A DNA stretch of 21,041 bases from an uncultured Elusimicrobia bacterium (GTDB taxonomy: Bacteria; Elusimicrobiota; Endomicrobiia; Endomicrobiales; Endomicrobiaceae), in NCBI GenBank assembly GCA_900321055.1, contig ONUQ01000028.1, positions 1 to 21,041 of the forward strand, written 5' to 3'. Within the stretch, counting starts at the first letter, position 1, and every line of letters begins with the position of its first letter. This document shows, in pieces, positions 10,101 through 17,346 of this stretch. Both the position numbers and the translations under genes were made by a program. Under the pieces are notes generated by a model that did not search any database, had not been told where the DNA came from, and saw only the letters and a list, made by a program, of their open reading frames with translations.

Positions 10101-10245
10101 TTAAAGCAAGAATATTTCGTATTTGTGCAGTATTTTTTTTAGTGCTATCAAAATTTAAAAGTAAACCGATATATCTTTTGGTTAAACTGTGAGTTTTCCC
10201 CGACCCGGCAGAAGCTTCAACTGATATGAAATTATTTTTTATCAT
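7141..10245 (-). CDS. addA: AddA-like UvrD/RecB-family helicase-nuclease
   Basis: This is a superfamily 1A DNA helicase fused to a C-terminal nuclease, the likely motor subunit of AddAB. Helicase motifs appear in order over 1034 residues. They are Walker A ASAGSGKT (11-18), motif Ia ILALTFANKA, motif II DEFQD (365-369), motif III with GDKKQAIYGFRGSD, motif IV LDTNYRS, motif V TVHKAKGLQF, and motif VI LYVGTTRA with Arg808. The C-terminal PD-(D/E)XK nuclease keeps Asp974 (in RIDKL), Asp987 and Lys989 (in DFK), so it looks active. The start follows the smpB stop by 19 bp, and no clear Shine-Dalgarno precedes the ATG. With the AddB-like gene directly downstream this forms a complete two-nuclease AddAB-style pair. 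RecB-like is the alternative name, but no RecC or RecD is present. Confidence 0.88.
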   Translation of the reverse strand: MIKNNFISVEASAGSGKTHSLTKRYIGLLLNFDSTKKNTAQIRNILALTFANKATVEMKERIIETLKKISLGMDVKNITDDINLLPNQIQQNALIAINTLIADYDNFNVRTIDSFINIIIKACALQLGFSPNYKILDSYKEYTDYAINTFLDKITADKEIELFLDKFFIRFITDTEDSWSIKDSIEKKFNEFYGKDVSKYCITFDDSVDYSKKLSALSEKFSKICLEMTKIKEYENLNGKYTKSMEKLKSDNRALFNLTANLFLKEELPYKKDKQAQQSQQLNCLFEEAKKVIKNFFEIRAKHYYDSYIKIFNYIIDEFDNRAQKDSVLFLQDINRKVLNIFNQNTLLPEIYCRLSANFKDFLIDEFQDTNTIQWKTLKLIVEENLSQDGSFFYVGDKKQAIYGFRGSDFQIFDLPLKEFQIYAPKKITLDTNYRSCQYIVEFNNSIFSKDNISEFITHIVNQNNIDSADKYCKQLIEVFESSQQKVAEDKKNQGYVEISYAEYDAKQTDEEEKIKEYLYETVKNLTKRFDYKDITILCRWSKEVELVGKWLLEKNINIESFKTLNIINSNIVKEMLSVLDFFNSPTDNLSFASFITGSIFLKQTKLTKKEMLDFICDVSLDGSKQNVLYIAFREKYPQIWQDYIEEFFNSVGFIAVYEFMVCIISKFKIIENFKRESNVILRFLEIISDFESAKQGLQNFIDYFKDYQKNISNEKFFIKVPSTNAIKIMTVHKAKGLQFNVVVMPFFYIKQKSPENPFLVDNNNAQSFLYMKKNYVNYSDFLKDVYYKAYFKNLSDELNILYVGTTRAIYELYALILESKSEDKEKISFINKLINKDYRIIGIPKKYKIEEKSESLKNISLRATQLDDIVELISDSSVEIYGKKNKDILLKGQIIHYALSLIETFNVLTFNDVIKNSIEQVSITYANEDISWLEKLLTQLLLNEKISCFFDEQNEVINEKEFVDKFGNTIRIDKLIIKSDTVDIVDFKSSMYLEQSIKKQLINYKHVMEDIYPKKKVNTYVVDIEKNMVVEFK

Positions 10246-10264
10246 TGTTTTTATATTAAGAAAA

Positions 10265-10732
10265 CTAAAAACCTTCTCTTTCCAGCTCTCTTTTAATGTC
10301 TTTTCTCTTTAAATCTTCTTTCTTATCGTAAGTGGTTTTACCTTTGGCAAGTCCTATCAAAGATTTTATTTTTCCGTATTTTGACACATAAATTTCCAGC
10401 GGTATAACCGTCAATCCTTTTTCTTTAGATTTAGCAAATATTCTTAAAATTTCTTGTTTATGTAAAAGAAGTTTCCTTAATCTCTTTGCCTGATAATCTT
10501 GTATATGTGTAGAAATTTGCAGATACAGAGCAATATATACATTTTCTAAAAAAGCTTCACCGTTATTAAATCTAACTAAAGAATCTACCATACTTGCATT
10601 GTGTAATCTTAAAGATTTAACTTCATAACCGGACAAAACAATACCGGCTTCATATTCTTCTAAAATATTATAGTTATGATATGCTTTTTTATTTGTAACT
10701 AAAACTTTTTTTTCCGCATTCTTTTTTGCCAT
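10265..10732 (-). CDS. smpB: SsrA (tmRNA)-binding protein SmpB
   Basis: SmpB binds tmRNA and is essential for trans-translation, which frees ribosomes stalled on truncated mRNA and tags the nascent peptide. The 155-residue protein shows the family pattern nearly throughout: NKKAYHNYNI near 14-23, EAGIVLSGYEVKSLR near 28-42, RLRKLLLHKQEI, LTVIPLEIY and the GLAKGKTTYDKKEDLK segment. The basic C-terminal tail (KRKDIKRELEREGF) is the part that folds into the mRNA channel. A TAGGAAT-type ribosome binding site precedes the ATG. The tmRNA gene (ssrA) is not in this window. The gene is followed after 19 bp by the addA-like gene, so the three genes may be cotranscribed. Confidence 0.97.
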   Translation of the reverse strand: MAKKNAEKKVLVTNKKAYHNYNILEEYEAGIVLSGYEVKSLRLHNASMVDSLVRFNNGEAFLENVYIALYLQISTHIQDYQAKRLRKLLLHKQEILRIFAKSKEKGLTVIPLEIYVSKYGKIKSLIGLAKGKTTYDKKEDLKRKDIKRELEREGF

Positions 10733-10822
10733 ATTTTATTCCTAACTTTATAATTTACTATTTTGAAAAATTAAAAAAAATAAATACACTATTTTTAAAT
10801 ATCGGTTTTCAACATTTTTTTT

Positions 10823-10852
10823 AAACAATAATAACTTAAAGGATTATTGTTT
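10823..10852. repeat. Perfect 10-bp inverted repeat in the exonuclease-smpB gap
   Basis: AAACAATAAT at 10823-10832 and ATTATTGTTT at 10843-10852 are perfect inverted repeats around a 10-base loop, 8 bp after the exonuclease stop. On the minus strand the hairpin is followed by A residues rather than T residues, and on the plus strand by GCCGATTTT. Neither side is therefore a canonical intrinsic terminator, and the stem is very AT-rich. An outer ATCGG (10801-10805) and CCGAT (10854-10858) could extend the structure. The remainder of the 128-bp gap shows no clear promoter. Confidence 0.5.
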
Positions 10853-10860
10853 GCCGATTT

Positions 10861-11463
10861 TCAATCTGTTTTATTTTTTATATTCAATGACTGTTCAAAG
10901 TATTTTGGTTCTAATGAGTTGATACCTTTTCTATAAAGATTTGCAAATAAATATTTTGATATAGCTTTCATGGTCAAAACATCTGCCATAGCTCTATGAG
11001 CAGTAGTTACTTCAATATCTAAAATTTTTGCAATATCACCAAGTTTATTGGATTCAAAACAAAAATACTGTCTGGCAAGAATTAAAGTATCTAAAAAATA
11101 CATTTCCGGAGAATTTACCCCACTTTCCATTATTTGTTTTGATATAAAATTCAAATCAAAATAAGCATTATGACAAACCAAAACAAAACCATCTATAAAG
11201 TCTGCAACTTCTTTTGCTATATCCGAAAATGTTGGAGCATTTTGTACCATATCATTTGTTATTCCGTGTACCTGCGATGAAAAGTCGGGAATATTACGAC
11301 ACGGATTAACAAGAGTATTAAATTCCGTTTCAACACCATCAGAAACCTTTAACATAGCTATTTCACAAACTCTTGCACCATGCTCAATAGATAATCCTGT
11401 TGTTTCCGTATCCAAAAAAATAAGATTGTTCGGTTTATTTGTTAATATCGGAGAAGGTATCAT
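10861..11463 (-). CDS. DEDDh 3'-5' exonuclease (DNA polymerase III epsilon-like domain)
   Basis: This 200-residue single-domain protein is a 3'-5' exonuclease of the DnaQ/PolC-proofreading superfamily. The catalytic residues are all present: Asp18 and Glu20 in FLDTETTGL (Exo I), Asp103 in HNAYFDLNF (Exo II), and His156 and Asp161 in AHRAMAD (Exo III), which makes it the DEDDh type. HGITNDMV near 66-73 is also typical. It lacks the polymerase-binding tail of true E. coli DnaQ and any polymerase or helicase domain. It could be a proofreading subunit or a stand-alone repair or RNA-processing exonuclease. An AAGGA site precedes the ATG by about 7 bp. It lies between secretion-type genes and smpB on the same strand. 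Confidence 0.88.
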   Translation of the reverse strand: MIPSPILTNKPNNLIFLDTETTGLSIEHGARVCEIAMLKVSDGVETEFNTLVNPCRNIPDFSSQVHGITNDMVQNAPTFSDIAKEVADFIDGFVLVCHNAYFDLNFISKQIMESGVNSPEMYFLDTLILARQYFCFESNKLGDIAKILDIEVTTAHRAMADVLTMKAISKYLFANLYRKGINSLEPKYFEQSLNIKNKTD

Positions 11464-11528
11464 AACAGTCCTTTATTGTATCTACTTTATTGTCTTTAGA
11501 TATTTATTATTGATTTTCAAGTTTTTCA

Positions 11529-11981
11529 TTATCTGACAACTACAATTTTACCATCATATTTACTGCCGTCGTTTTCTTTAATAATCCAAATATATACACC
11601 ACTTTCAACATAATTATAATCATTATCTTTTCCATCCCAATGAACGGTATGATCTCTATCTTCCTTATGTGTTTGTGGCAGAGGAAGTAATCTTTCCTCT
11701 TGAATTGTCCAATTTTTTTCTCTTACAAGACGACCTGCAATATCGTAAACTTTTAACACTCCGCTACAATTATCATCGTTTTTAGCATTTACACCTTTGA
11801 ATTTTATCCATCCGTCTACGGTATATGCACCGTGCCTCATCTGATCGTTGGAACTATCGTTTAAAGATTTCCCCGAGTCCGGAATCCACGGATTAGGATA
11901 AACCGTTAATTTTTTACTTTTTGCATATACAGGTAATACTAATAAAAACAATATTGATACCGTAATTATATTCTTTATCAT
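11529..11981 (-). CDS. Secreted FlgD-Ig-like / T9SS C-terminal-like small protein
   Basis: This 150-residue protein starts with a signal peptide (lysine at 3, hydrophobic 5-17, likely cut after VYA near 20). The mature part opens with the YPNPW motif. It continues as a compact beta module containing VYDIAGRLVRE, WDGKD near residue 115, ESGVYIWIIK and a final GKIVVVR. This is the pattern of FlgD Ig-like repeats and of the C-terminal modules found on type IX secretion cargo and related proteins. Here it is nearly the whole protein rather than a tail on a large enzyme. Its ATG overlaps the TGA of the upstream PorV-like/TPR gene (ATGA), so the two are translationally coupled and probably act together in the envelope. 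No enzymatic residues are recognised. Confidence 0.7.
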   Translation of the reverse strand: MIKNIITVSILFLLVLPVYAKSKKLTVYPNPWIPDSGKSLNDSSNDQMRHGAYTVDGWIKFKGVNAKNDDNCSGVLKVYDIAGRLVREKNWTIQEERLLPLPQTHKEDRDHTVHWDGKDNDYNYVESGVYIWIIKENDGSKYDGKIVVVR

Positions 11982-14128
11982 CTTATTCTATCCAATGCCC
12001 TCTTAGCTTCTATTTTATTAGGTTTAAAATATAATGCTTTTGTAAAATATTCTCTTGCTTTAGCCATTTCATTTTTACTGTATGAAGCCATACCTTTTTC
12101 ATACAAATCTTGTGCAACTCTATCAACAACATGTTCCAATTCCAGCTTTGAAGATACATTTTCAGGATTATATTCCAATGATTTTTTATAATTTGTTGCG
12201 GCTTCTTCAAATTTATTTTTACTAAAAGCCTCAAAACCTTTTTTATAATATTTATCAGATAAGTTTTGACTAATTCTTGAAATATAGCTTGATGCATTTT
12301 TTGAATATTCTTCAAATTCATATTTGTCCGCAATATTTTTTGCTCTCTTGAAATAAACAATAGCTGTTTCAAATTTTCCTTTTTCATAATATTTTAGACC
12401 TTTTTCATAAAAATCATACAATGTATCTTTAACCTTATTTTGTTCATTTTCAAGAGCAGTTGTTCTTTGAGCTTCCGTAATTTCCTGAATATTCTTTTTT
12501 GCTTTATCAATTAATTCCTGAATATCTATTCTATGAGGAGCAGAAACAATAACTGCTTCAAAATATTTTATAGCTTCATCATAATCACCTTTTTTATAAT
12601 ATTTTATACCTTCTTTATAAATATCATTTGCCTTATCCGAAGCAACTTTCGCAAGCTGATTATCAAGATTTACAATTTTTTCTTTTGCAAGAGCATTTTC
12701 AGAATCTATATCAAGTAAATATTTTAATGCATCTCTTGCTCTAACTAAATCACCTCTTTTATAAAACTTTTCATATCTCTTCCAAAGATATTCTATTCTA
12801 TCACTATTTTCTGCTCTGGCTTGTTCAATTTTAACATTCTTGCTTACCTGTTCACATTTTTCTATACCAAACTTTGCTACTTTATTTGTCGGATCAAGTT
12901 CCAATACCATTCTATAATATTTATCGGCGGTAACAATATCATTTTTAGCAAAAGATTTGTCCGCTTTTTCCATATATTTGTTAACTTTGTCCATATTATA
13001 TTCATCAATCTTTGCAAGTTCATTTACAATTTTTCTTAAATATTCCTGAGACGGTACATGATCGGGATAAACAGACAAAATATCATCAAATTGTTTTCTG
13101 GCTTTCACAAAATCTTTTGCATAAAAACTTGCCTCAGCCTGCCTAAAATGATTATTTAAATAATATTCATAAGCAACTTTTTGTTCCGAAAAACTACCAA
13201 AAGCTGCACTAAGACTGAACTGATGTGTTGCATTTAAATCAGATGTAGGAATAAAAGCATAATCAAAATTCATACCTTTAAATCTAAGACCGACACCCAT
13301 TCTTGTATTATTAAATATAGATTTCCCGCCACATTTAACACCAAATCTAAAAGCCAAAAAATACACAGGGTTAAAAGACAAACCTACACTTGTAAAATTT
13401 TCATAATCTCTTACATTATTAAAATCTAATGCAATTTTTACATTATAAAAGTCTTCGTAATTAAAACCCAAACCAACTGCTACCGTTTGAGGTAAACAAA
13501 ATTTCTCTCTTACATACTTTTGATCGGTTCCGAAATTTTTTAAAGCAAATCCCAAACTTAAATATTTTGTTTTAGGAATAGCAAAAAGTCCGCCGACATC
13601 AACTGCAAGTGCTTCAGAAATATAATCCGCCAAAGAACTTCTTATAAATTTTAAAGTTGCACCGACACCGCCGTAATCTCTAAATGTAGGGAAATATCTT
13701 TTTAACGGTAAAGAATAATTCAACTGTGCAGATACATCATAACTATTTCCAAGACCTCTTATTTTTTGACCGACATTATCTAAATAATCTCCGGTTTTAT
13801 AGTCAACATACATCACCGATGCTCCAAAAACACCTATTGAACTTAAAAAAGCAACACCCGCATAATCATATTGAATATTTCCCGTAATATTTGAAACGGC
13901 TAAAGTTGCTACCGTTCTATAAACTCCAATTGTAGATGCCGGGTTTATGGCTGCTCCCGTCACAAACTGTGAAGGTAAAGCCACACCTGCATCTCCCATA
14001 CCGGAACTTACAGGGTCGGGATTAATCAAAAATACTTTTCCCGTTGCATAAACATCCCGGAAAGATAACATACAAAAACTAAAAACTAACACCAAACTTA
14101 TTATTTTTTTCATCTTTTTTTCTCGCAT
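11978..14128 (-). CDS. PorV/PorQ-like outer-membrane barrel fused to TPR repeats
   Basis: This 716-residue envelope protein has a signal peptide (hydrophobic 9-22, probable cleavage after VYA near 28). A beta-barrel region follows (about 30-315) opening with PVSSGMGDAGVALPSQFVTG and INPAS. That G-M-G-x-A-x-V-A...NPA pattern is typical of the PorV/PorQ (UPF0164-like) family. From about 325 to the end it carries tandem TPR-type helices, including the repeated theme Y-x-K-G-x-x-Y-Y-x-K/E-G-x-F/Y-x-x-A-I. AAGGA at 14136-14140 lies 7 bp before the ATG at 14128. A second ATG at codon 6 (14113) would give a more usual signal peptide. It may assemble or anchor surface proteins, perhaps the small secreted protein encoded next. 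The exact role is inferred. Confidence 0.72.
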   Translation of the reverse strand: MREKKMKKIISLVLVFSFCMLSFRDVYATGKVFLINPDPVSSGMGDAGVALPSQFVTGAAINPASTIGVYRTVATLAVSNITGNIQYDYAGVAFLSSIGVFGASVMYVDYKTGDYLDNVGQKIRGLGNSYDVSAQLNYSLPLKRYFPTFRDYGGVGATLKFIRSSLADYISEALAVDVGGLFAIPKTKYLSLGFALKNFGTDQKYVREKFCLPQTVAVGLGFNYEDFYNVKIALDFNNVRDYENFTSVGLSFNPVYFLAFRFGVKCGGKSIFNNTRMGVGLRFKGMNFDYAFIPTSDLNATHQFSLSAAFGSFSEQKVAYEYYLNNHFRQAEASFYAKDFVKARKQFDDILSVYPDHVPSQEYLRKIVNELAKIDEYNMDKVNKYMEKADKSFAKNDIVTADKYYRMVLELDPTNKVAKFGIEKCEQVSKNVKIEQARAENSDRIEYLWKRYEKFYKRGDLVRARDALKYLLDIDSENALAKEKIVNLDNQLAKVASDKANDIYKEGIKYYKKGDYDEAIKYFEAVIVSAPHRIDIQELIDKAKKNIQEITEAQRTTALENEQNKVKDTLYDFYEKGLKYYEKGKFETAIVYFKRAKNIADKYEFEEYSKNASSYISRISQNLSDKYYKKGFEAFSKNKFEEAATNYKKSLEYNPENVSSKLELEHVVDRVAQDLYEKGMASYSKNEMAKAREYFTKALYFKPNKIEAKRALDRIR

Positions 14129-14172
14129 TAAAATATCCTTAGTATAAGATTAAATTAATATCATACAAAATT

Positions 14173-14871
14173 TTAACTTTTTTTGTCATCATTACTTGGA
14201 ACAAATTGAAAACCTCTACCAAAAATTGTAATAATCTTATTTCCCCACGAACCTAATGCCTGCCTCAAATTTTTAATATGAGTATCTATTGTTCTTGTTG
14301 TAACTTCAATATTATAATTAAAAACATTTTCCAAAATATATTCTCTGCTTAAAACTATATTCGGTTTTAATAAAAACATATGTAATAAGTCAAATTCCTT
14401 CGGTCTTAACTTAATTTTTTTATCTTTTATTGATACCGACATAGATTCTAAATTCATAATTAAACCATCTGCTTCCAAATTTGTATTTTTCGTTCTCGTT
14501 ACTCGTCTTAACAAAGCCCTAATTCTTGCAACAAGCTCTTTATTACTAAAAGGTTTAGTTATATAATCATCCGCACCTACTCCTAAACCTATAACTTTAT
14601 CAATCTCCGTAGATTCCACCGTTAACATAATAACCGGAATATCTTTGGTTTCTGCGGTTTCTCTTAATAATCTGCACAATTCTATCCCGCCTATTTGCGG
14701 CATTTTTACATCAAGTATAATTAAATCCGGTTTTAATTTCAAAATTTTTTTATATCCGTCATCCGTATCAAAACATTTAATGACTTTGAAATTTTCTTTT
14801 TCCAAGACATCTGCCACTAATTCTCTTATTGTTTCATCATCATCAACAACAATAATTTTACTTTCAAACAT
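14173..14871 (-). CDS. OmpR/PhoB-family DNA-binding response regulator
   Basis: This is a two-domain transcriptional regulator. With the ATG at 14871 as residue 1, the receiver has the acidic pocket VVDDDE (about 8-13), the phospho-acceptor Asp54 in LIILDVKMP, the switch Thr84 and Lys106 in ITKPF. The C-terminal winged helix (about 137-230) shows KLRPKEFDLLHMF and TRTIDTHIKNLRQALG leading to the IFGRGFQF wing. This is the OmpR/PhoB type. The open frame extends one codon further to a TTG at 14874. However, the AGGAG site (14878-14882) is 6 bp from the ATG and only 3 bp from the TTG, so the ATG is preferred. It is the third gene after the kinase and the GGDEF regulator, and a likely partner of that kinase. 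Confidence 0.92.
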   Translation of the reverse strand: MFESKIIVVDDDETIRELVADVLEKENFKVIKCFDTDDGYKKILKLKPDLIILDVKMPQIGGIELCRLLRETAETKDIPVIMLTVESTEIDKVIGLGVGADDYITKPFSNKELVARIRALLRRVTRTKNTNLEADGLIMNLESMSVSIKDKKIKLRPKEFDLLHMFLLKPNIVLSREYILENVFNYNIEVTTRTIDTHIKNLRQALGSWGNKIITIFGRGFQFVPSNDDKKS

Positions 14872-14900
14872 CAAATGCTCCTAAGCAAATATTCTATATT

Positions 14901-15836
14901 TTATCTTAAATTCGTTCTTCTTTCAAAAACATAAGAACTTTTTTTATTCTTTTTTGCCAGTTTTTTCAATTGTGCAACTCTTTCCGATATTTCCGCAAAA
15001 TCCACAAAATTTACAACATCCGCAGATATTATACAAATAGCAATCGTCATTATAGGAAATTTTTGAATATTATCGTTTCTATCCGTAGATACAATATATC
15101 CGTTTTTTAAATCTTCCTCACTGTAAAACTTTTTTATTCCTTTATCAAAATTACCAATAATATTTTCTGCCAATACACTACCGTCATTATTTTTTGTTAA
15201 TATAACAAAATCGTCTCCGCCAATATGTCCGACAAAATCTGTCGGTAATCCAAAATTTTTTACTACCGTTTGCAACAAATTTGCCGTAAACTTTATTACA
15301 TCATCACCACAACCAAAGCCGTATTTATCGTTGAAGCTCTTAAAATTTGATAAATCCATATACAATAACGAAAAATTAATTTTATCATTTATATTTTTTT
15401 TAATAGTTTCTTCTATAGATAAATTTCCCGGCAATCCCGTTAAAGGATTTACATCAATACTTTTTCTTTTTCTATCTAAAATATTCTTTACTTTTGTCAA
15501 TAAAATCAAAGGTTTAAAAGGTTTTACAATATAGTCGTCCGCACCTAAATTTAATCCTTTTATCTGTTCTTGTTCCCCTAAATTTGCAGAAAACATCATA
15601 ACAGGTAAATTAATGAATTTCGGATTATTTCTTATCTTTTCTAATGTTTCAAAGCCGTTCATTACAGGCATAGATACATCCAAAAGAACAAAATCCGGGC
15701 AATGTTCCACTATTTTACTTAAGCCTTCTTTACCATTTTCGGCAACCATAACATTATACCCGGCTATGGTAAACAAATCTTTAAGCATTTCTCTTAAAAA
15801 ATATTCATCGTCTACTATTAAAATTGTTAATGCCAT
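14901..15836 (-). CDS. Response regulator with receiver and degenerate-looking GGDEF (GGDDF) domain
   Basis: This 311-residue protein has an N-terminal receiver with Asp53 in FVLLDVSMP, Ser83 at the switch position and Lys105 in VKPF. After a helical linker comes a GGDEF-type domain (about 128-308). Its signature is GGDDF at 206-210 instead of GGDEF or GGEEF. The first metal aspartate is kept (Asp161 in MDLSNFK), but the second position of the DxD pair is Ser163. The inhibitory RxxD site reads LPTD (197-200), so its arginine is missing. Diguanylate cyclase activity is therefore uncertain, and it may bind nucleotide or signal by protein contact. It starts 8 bp after the histidine kinase gene and precedes the OmpR-type regulator by about 29 bp, within one probable operon. 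Confidence 0.88.
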   Translation of the reverse strand: MALTILIVDDEYFLREMLKDLFTIAGYNVMVAENGKEGLSKIVEHCPDFVLLDVSMPVMNGFETLEKIRNNPKFINLPVMMFSANLGEQEQIKGLNLGADDYIVKPFKPLILLTKVKNILDRKRKSIDVNPLTGLPGNLSIEETIKKNINDKINFSLLYMDLSNFKSFNDKYGFGCGDDVIKFTANLLQTVVKNFGLPTDFVGHIGGDDFVILTKNNDGSVLAENIIGNFDKGIKKFYSEEDLKNGYIVSTDRNDNIQKFPIMTIAICIISADVVNFVDFAEISERVAQLKKLAKKNKKSSYVFERRTNLR

Positions 15837-15844
15837 TTTATAAT

Positions 15845-17272
15845 TTACTTAGGTAAAGCTATTTTAAATGTAGCTCCTTTATTTTCATCGCTTAATACCC
15901 AAACATATCCTTTATGTATTCTTATCATTTCAAAGGCTATGGCTAAACCTAAACCGGTTCCTTTCGGTTTTTTAAATTCCCCTTCCTGTACCTGATAAAA
16001 TTTTTGAAAAATCAAATCTACCTGTTGTTTTGGAATTCCAACACCATCATCTTGTACCCAAATTTCAATATAGTCATCTCCATAACCTACGGAATTCGGA
16101 AATACTTTTATAACAATATTTCCATTTTCTTTTGTAAATTTCATTGCATTGCTGACAAGATTAGTTATAACTTGTTTTATTTTTTCTACATCAATATTTA
16201 TCTTAGGAATATTACTGCTTATTTCCGAATATATATGTTTTTTCTGTTGTGTAGCTAAAGGTTGATACAAAGTAATTATTTCATTTATTAATGAAACAAC
16301 ATCAGAATCTACTTTTTTTATTTCCAACTTATTTGCTTTTATCTTAGCTAAATCCAAAACATTGTTAATAAAAGTAGTAAGTCTAACCGTAGCCTGTTTT
16401 ATAATCTGTAAACCTTTTAACTGTTGCTCTTTAGAATAATTATTATTAGCACAGTCTATTAATAAATCACAATAACCATCTATAGCCGAAAGCGGAGATC
16501 TCAATTCATGAGATACACTTGAAACAAAACTATCCTTCATATTATCCAATTCTTTAATTTGTTTTGCCATATTATTAAAAGTATTAGAAAGAGTTCCTAT
16601 TTCATCATTTCTGTTTATATTGATTTCCACATCAAGATCTCCTTCGGTTATTTGCTTAAATGCTTTTATCAACATTCTTATAGGTTTAACAAAAGTATAA
16701 TAGCTAAGAAAATATGACAATATTACAGATAAAACCAATGTTATTAATGCAATTTTTGTTATTTTAGATATTATTGAAGAAAGACTATTATCTATTTGAC
16801 TTTTCATTTCACTTTGAGAAAAGCCTACTATAAATGTCCCTACATGTACACCATCAACAAAAAAAGGAGTAACAAATTCATGTATTTGTTCTCCACTATA
16901 AGAAGTATAAGATTCTATACCATCACGATTAAATTTTTTTATTCTATTTTTATATTCCGAATCTATATTTACATCATTATATTTTGAATTATATATAACA
17001 CCACCGTCTTCATTAATATATCCGGCATAAACAACTGACGGTTTATATGTTGATACCAATAATTCTATTGCATTTTTAACCTGAGAAGAATCTTTTACTT
17101 TTATAGCCTCTTTTGACATAGAAATAAAACTTTTTAAAGTTTTTGTTCTTGATTCGGAAATCTGTTGCATTAAAAAGTTTTTCTGTGCCACTAAAATATT
17201 ATATGACAAGCCAAATATAATTGTAATCAACAAAATTGAAACTACCAAGGTAGTTTTAACTCTTAGTTTCAT
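15845..17272 (-). CDS. Membrane sensor histidine kinase (periplasmic sensor, HAMP, HisKA, HATPase)
   Basis: This 475-residue sensor kinase has a first membrane helix at about 8-28, a periplasmic sensory region of about 140 residues and a second helix at 172-194. A HAMP linker follows (about 195-247, KPIRMLIKAF to NDEIGTLSNTFNNMA). The HisKA domain has His255 in SVSHELRSPLSAI. The ATPase domain has the N box around Asn371-Asn375, the G1 box DDGVGI at 408-413, an F box FQKFYQ, and the G2 box GTGLGL at 438-443. All catalytic motifs look intact. The periplasmic part resembles a single Cache/PAS-like sensor, but its ligand is unknown. It leads an operon with two receiver proteins, suggesting branched phosphotransfer. 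A hairpin lies just upstream, so its own promoter is not obvious. Confidence 0.93.
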   Translation of the reverse strand: MKLRVKTTLVVSILLITIIFGLSYNILVAQKNFLMQQISESRTKTLKSFISMSKEAIKVKDSSQVKNAIELLVSTYKPSVVYAGYINEDGGVIYNSKYNDVNIDSEYKNRIKKFNRDGIESYTSYSGEQIHEFVTPFFVDGVHVGTFIVGFSQSEMKSQIDNSLSSIISKITKIALITLVLSVILSYFLSYYTFVKPIRMLIKAFKQITEGDLDVEININRNDEIGTLSNTFNNMAKQIKELDNMKDSFVSSVSHELRSPLSAIDGYCDLLIDCANNNYSKEQQLKGLQIIKQATVRLTTFINNVLDLAKIKANKLEIKKVDSDVVSLINEIITLYQPLATQQKKHIYSEISSNIPKINIDVEKIKQVITNLVSNAMKFTKENGNIVIKVFPNSVGYGDDYIEIWVQDDGVGIPKQQVDLIFQKFYQVQEGEFKKPKGTGLGLAIAFEMIRIHKGYVWVLSDENKGATFKIALPK

Positions 17273-17297
17273 TAATACTCTTCTTCAAGAGAAATAT

Positions 17298-17338
17298 AAA
17301 GGCTAATTCATCATAATTAATATAACAAATTAGCCTTT
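17298..17338 (-). terminator. Probable intrinsic terminator after the DUF3566-like gene
   Basis: An 11-bp perfect inverted repeat, AAAGGCTAATT (17298-17308) and AATTAGCCTTT (17328-17338), encloses a 19-base AT-rich loop. On the minus strand it begins 8 bp after the stop of the small membrane protein gene and is followed by TTTATATTTC. It therefore fits a Rho-independent terminator for that gene and could also act on the plus strand, where the tail is T-rich. It ends only about 25 bp before the histidine kinase start, so it may work as a partial terminator. Confidence 0.6.
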
Positions 17339-17346
17339 TTATTAAA

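Noticed and set aside
12010..12387. 125-codon frame on the minus strand inside the TPR gene
   Set aside because: It overlaps a well-supported TPR-coding region in another frame. The composition (repeated K, I, L, N) is what a shifted frame of TPR codons gives.
14134..14165. TTGTAT-N16-TATACT as a promoter for the barrel/TPR gene
   Set aside because: The predicted start would fall within or past the ribosome binding site, and the -35 match is weak.
14872..14874. TTG start for the OmpR-type regulator
   Set aside because: It is too close (3 bp) to the AGGAG site, and the adjacent ATG has the right spacing and makes a standard receiver N-terminus.
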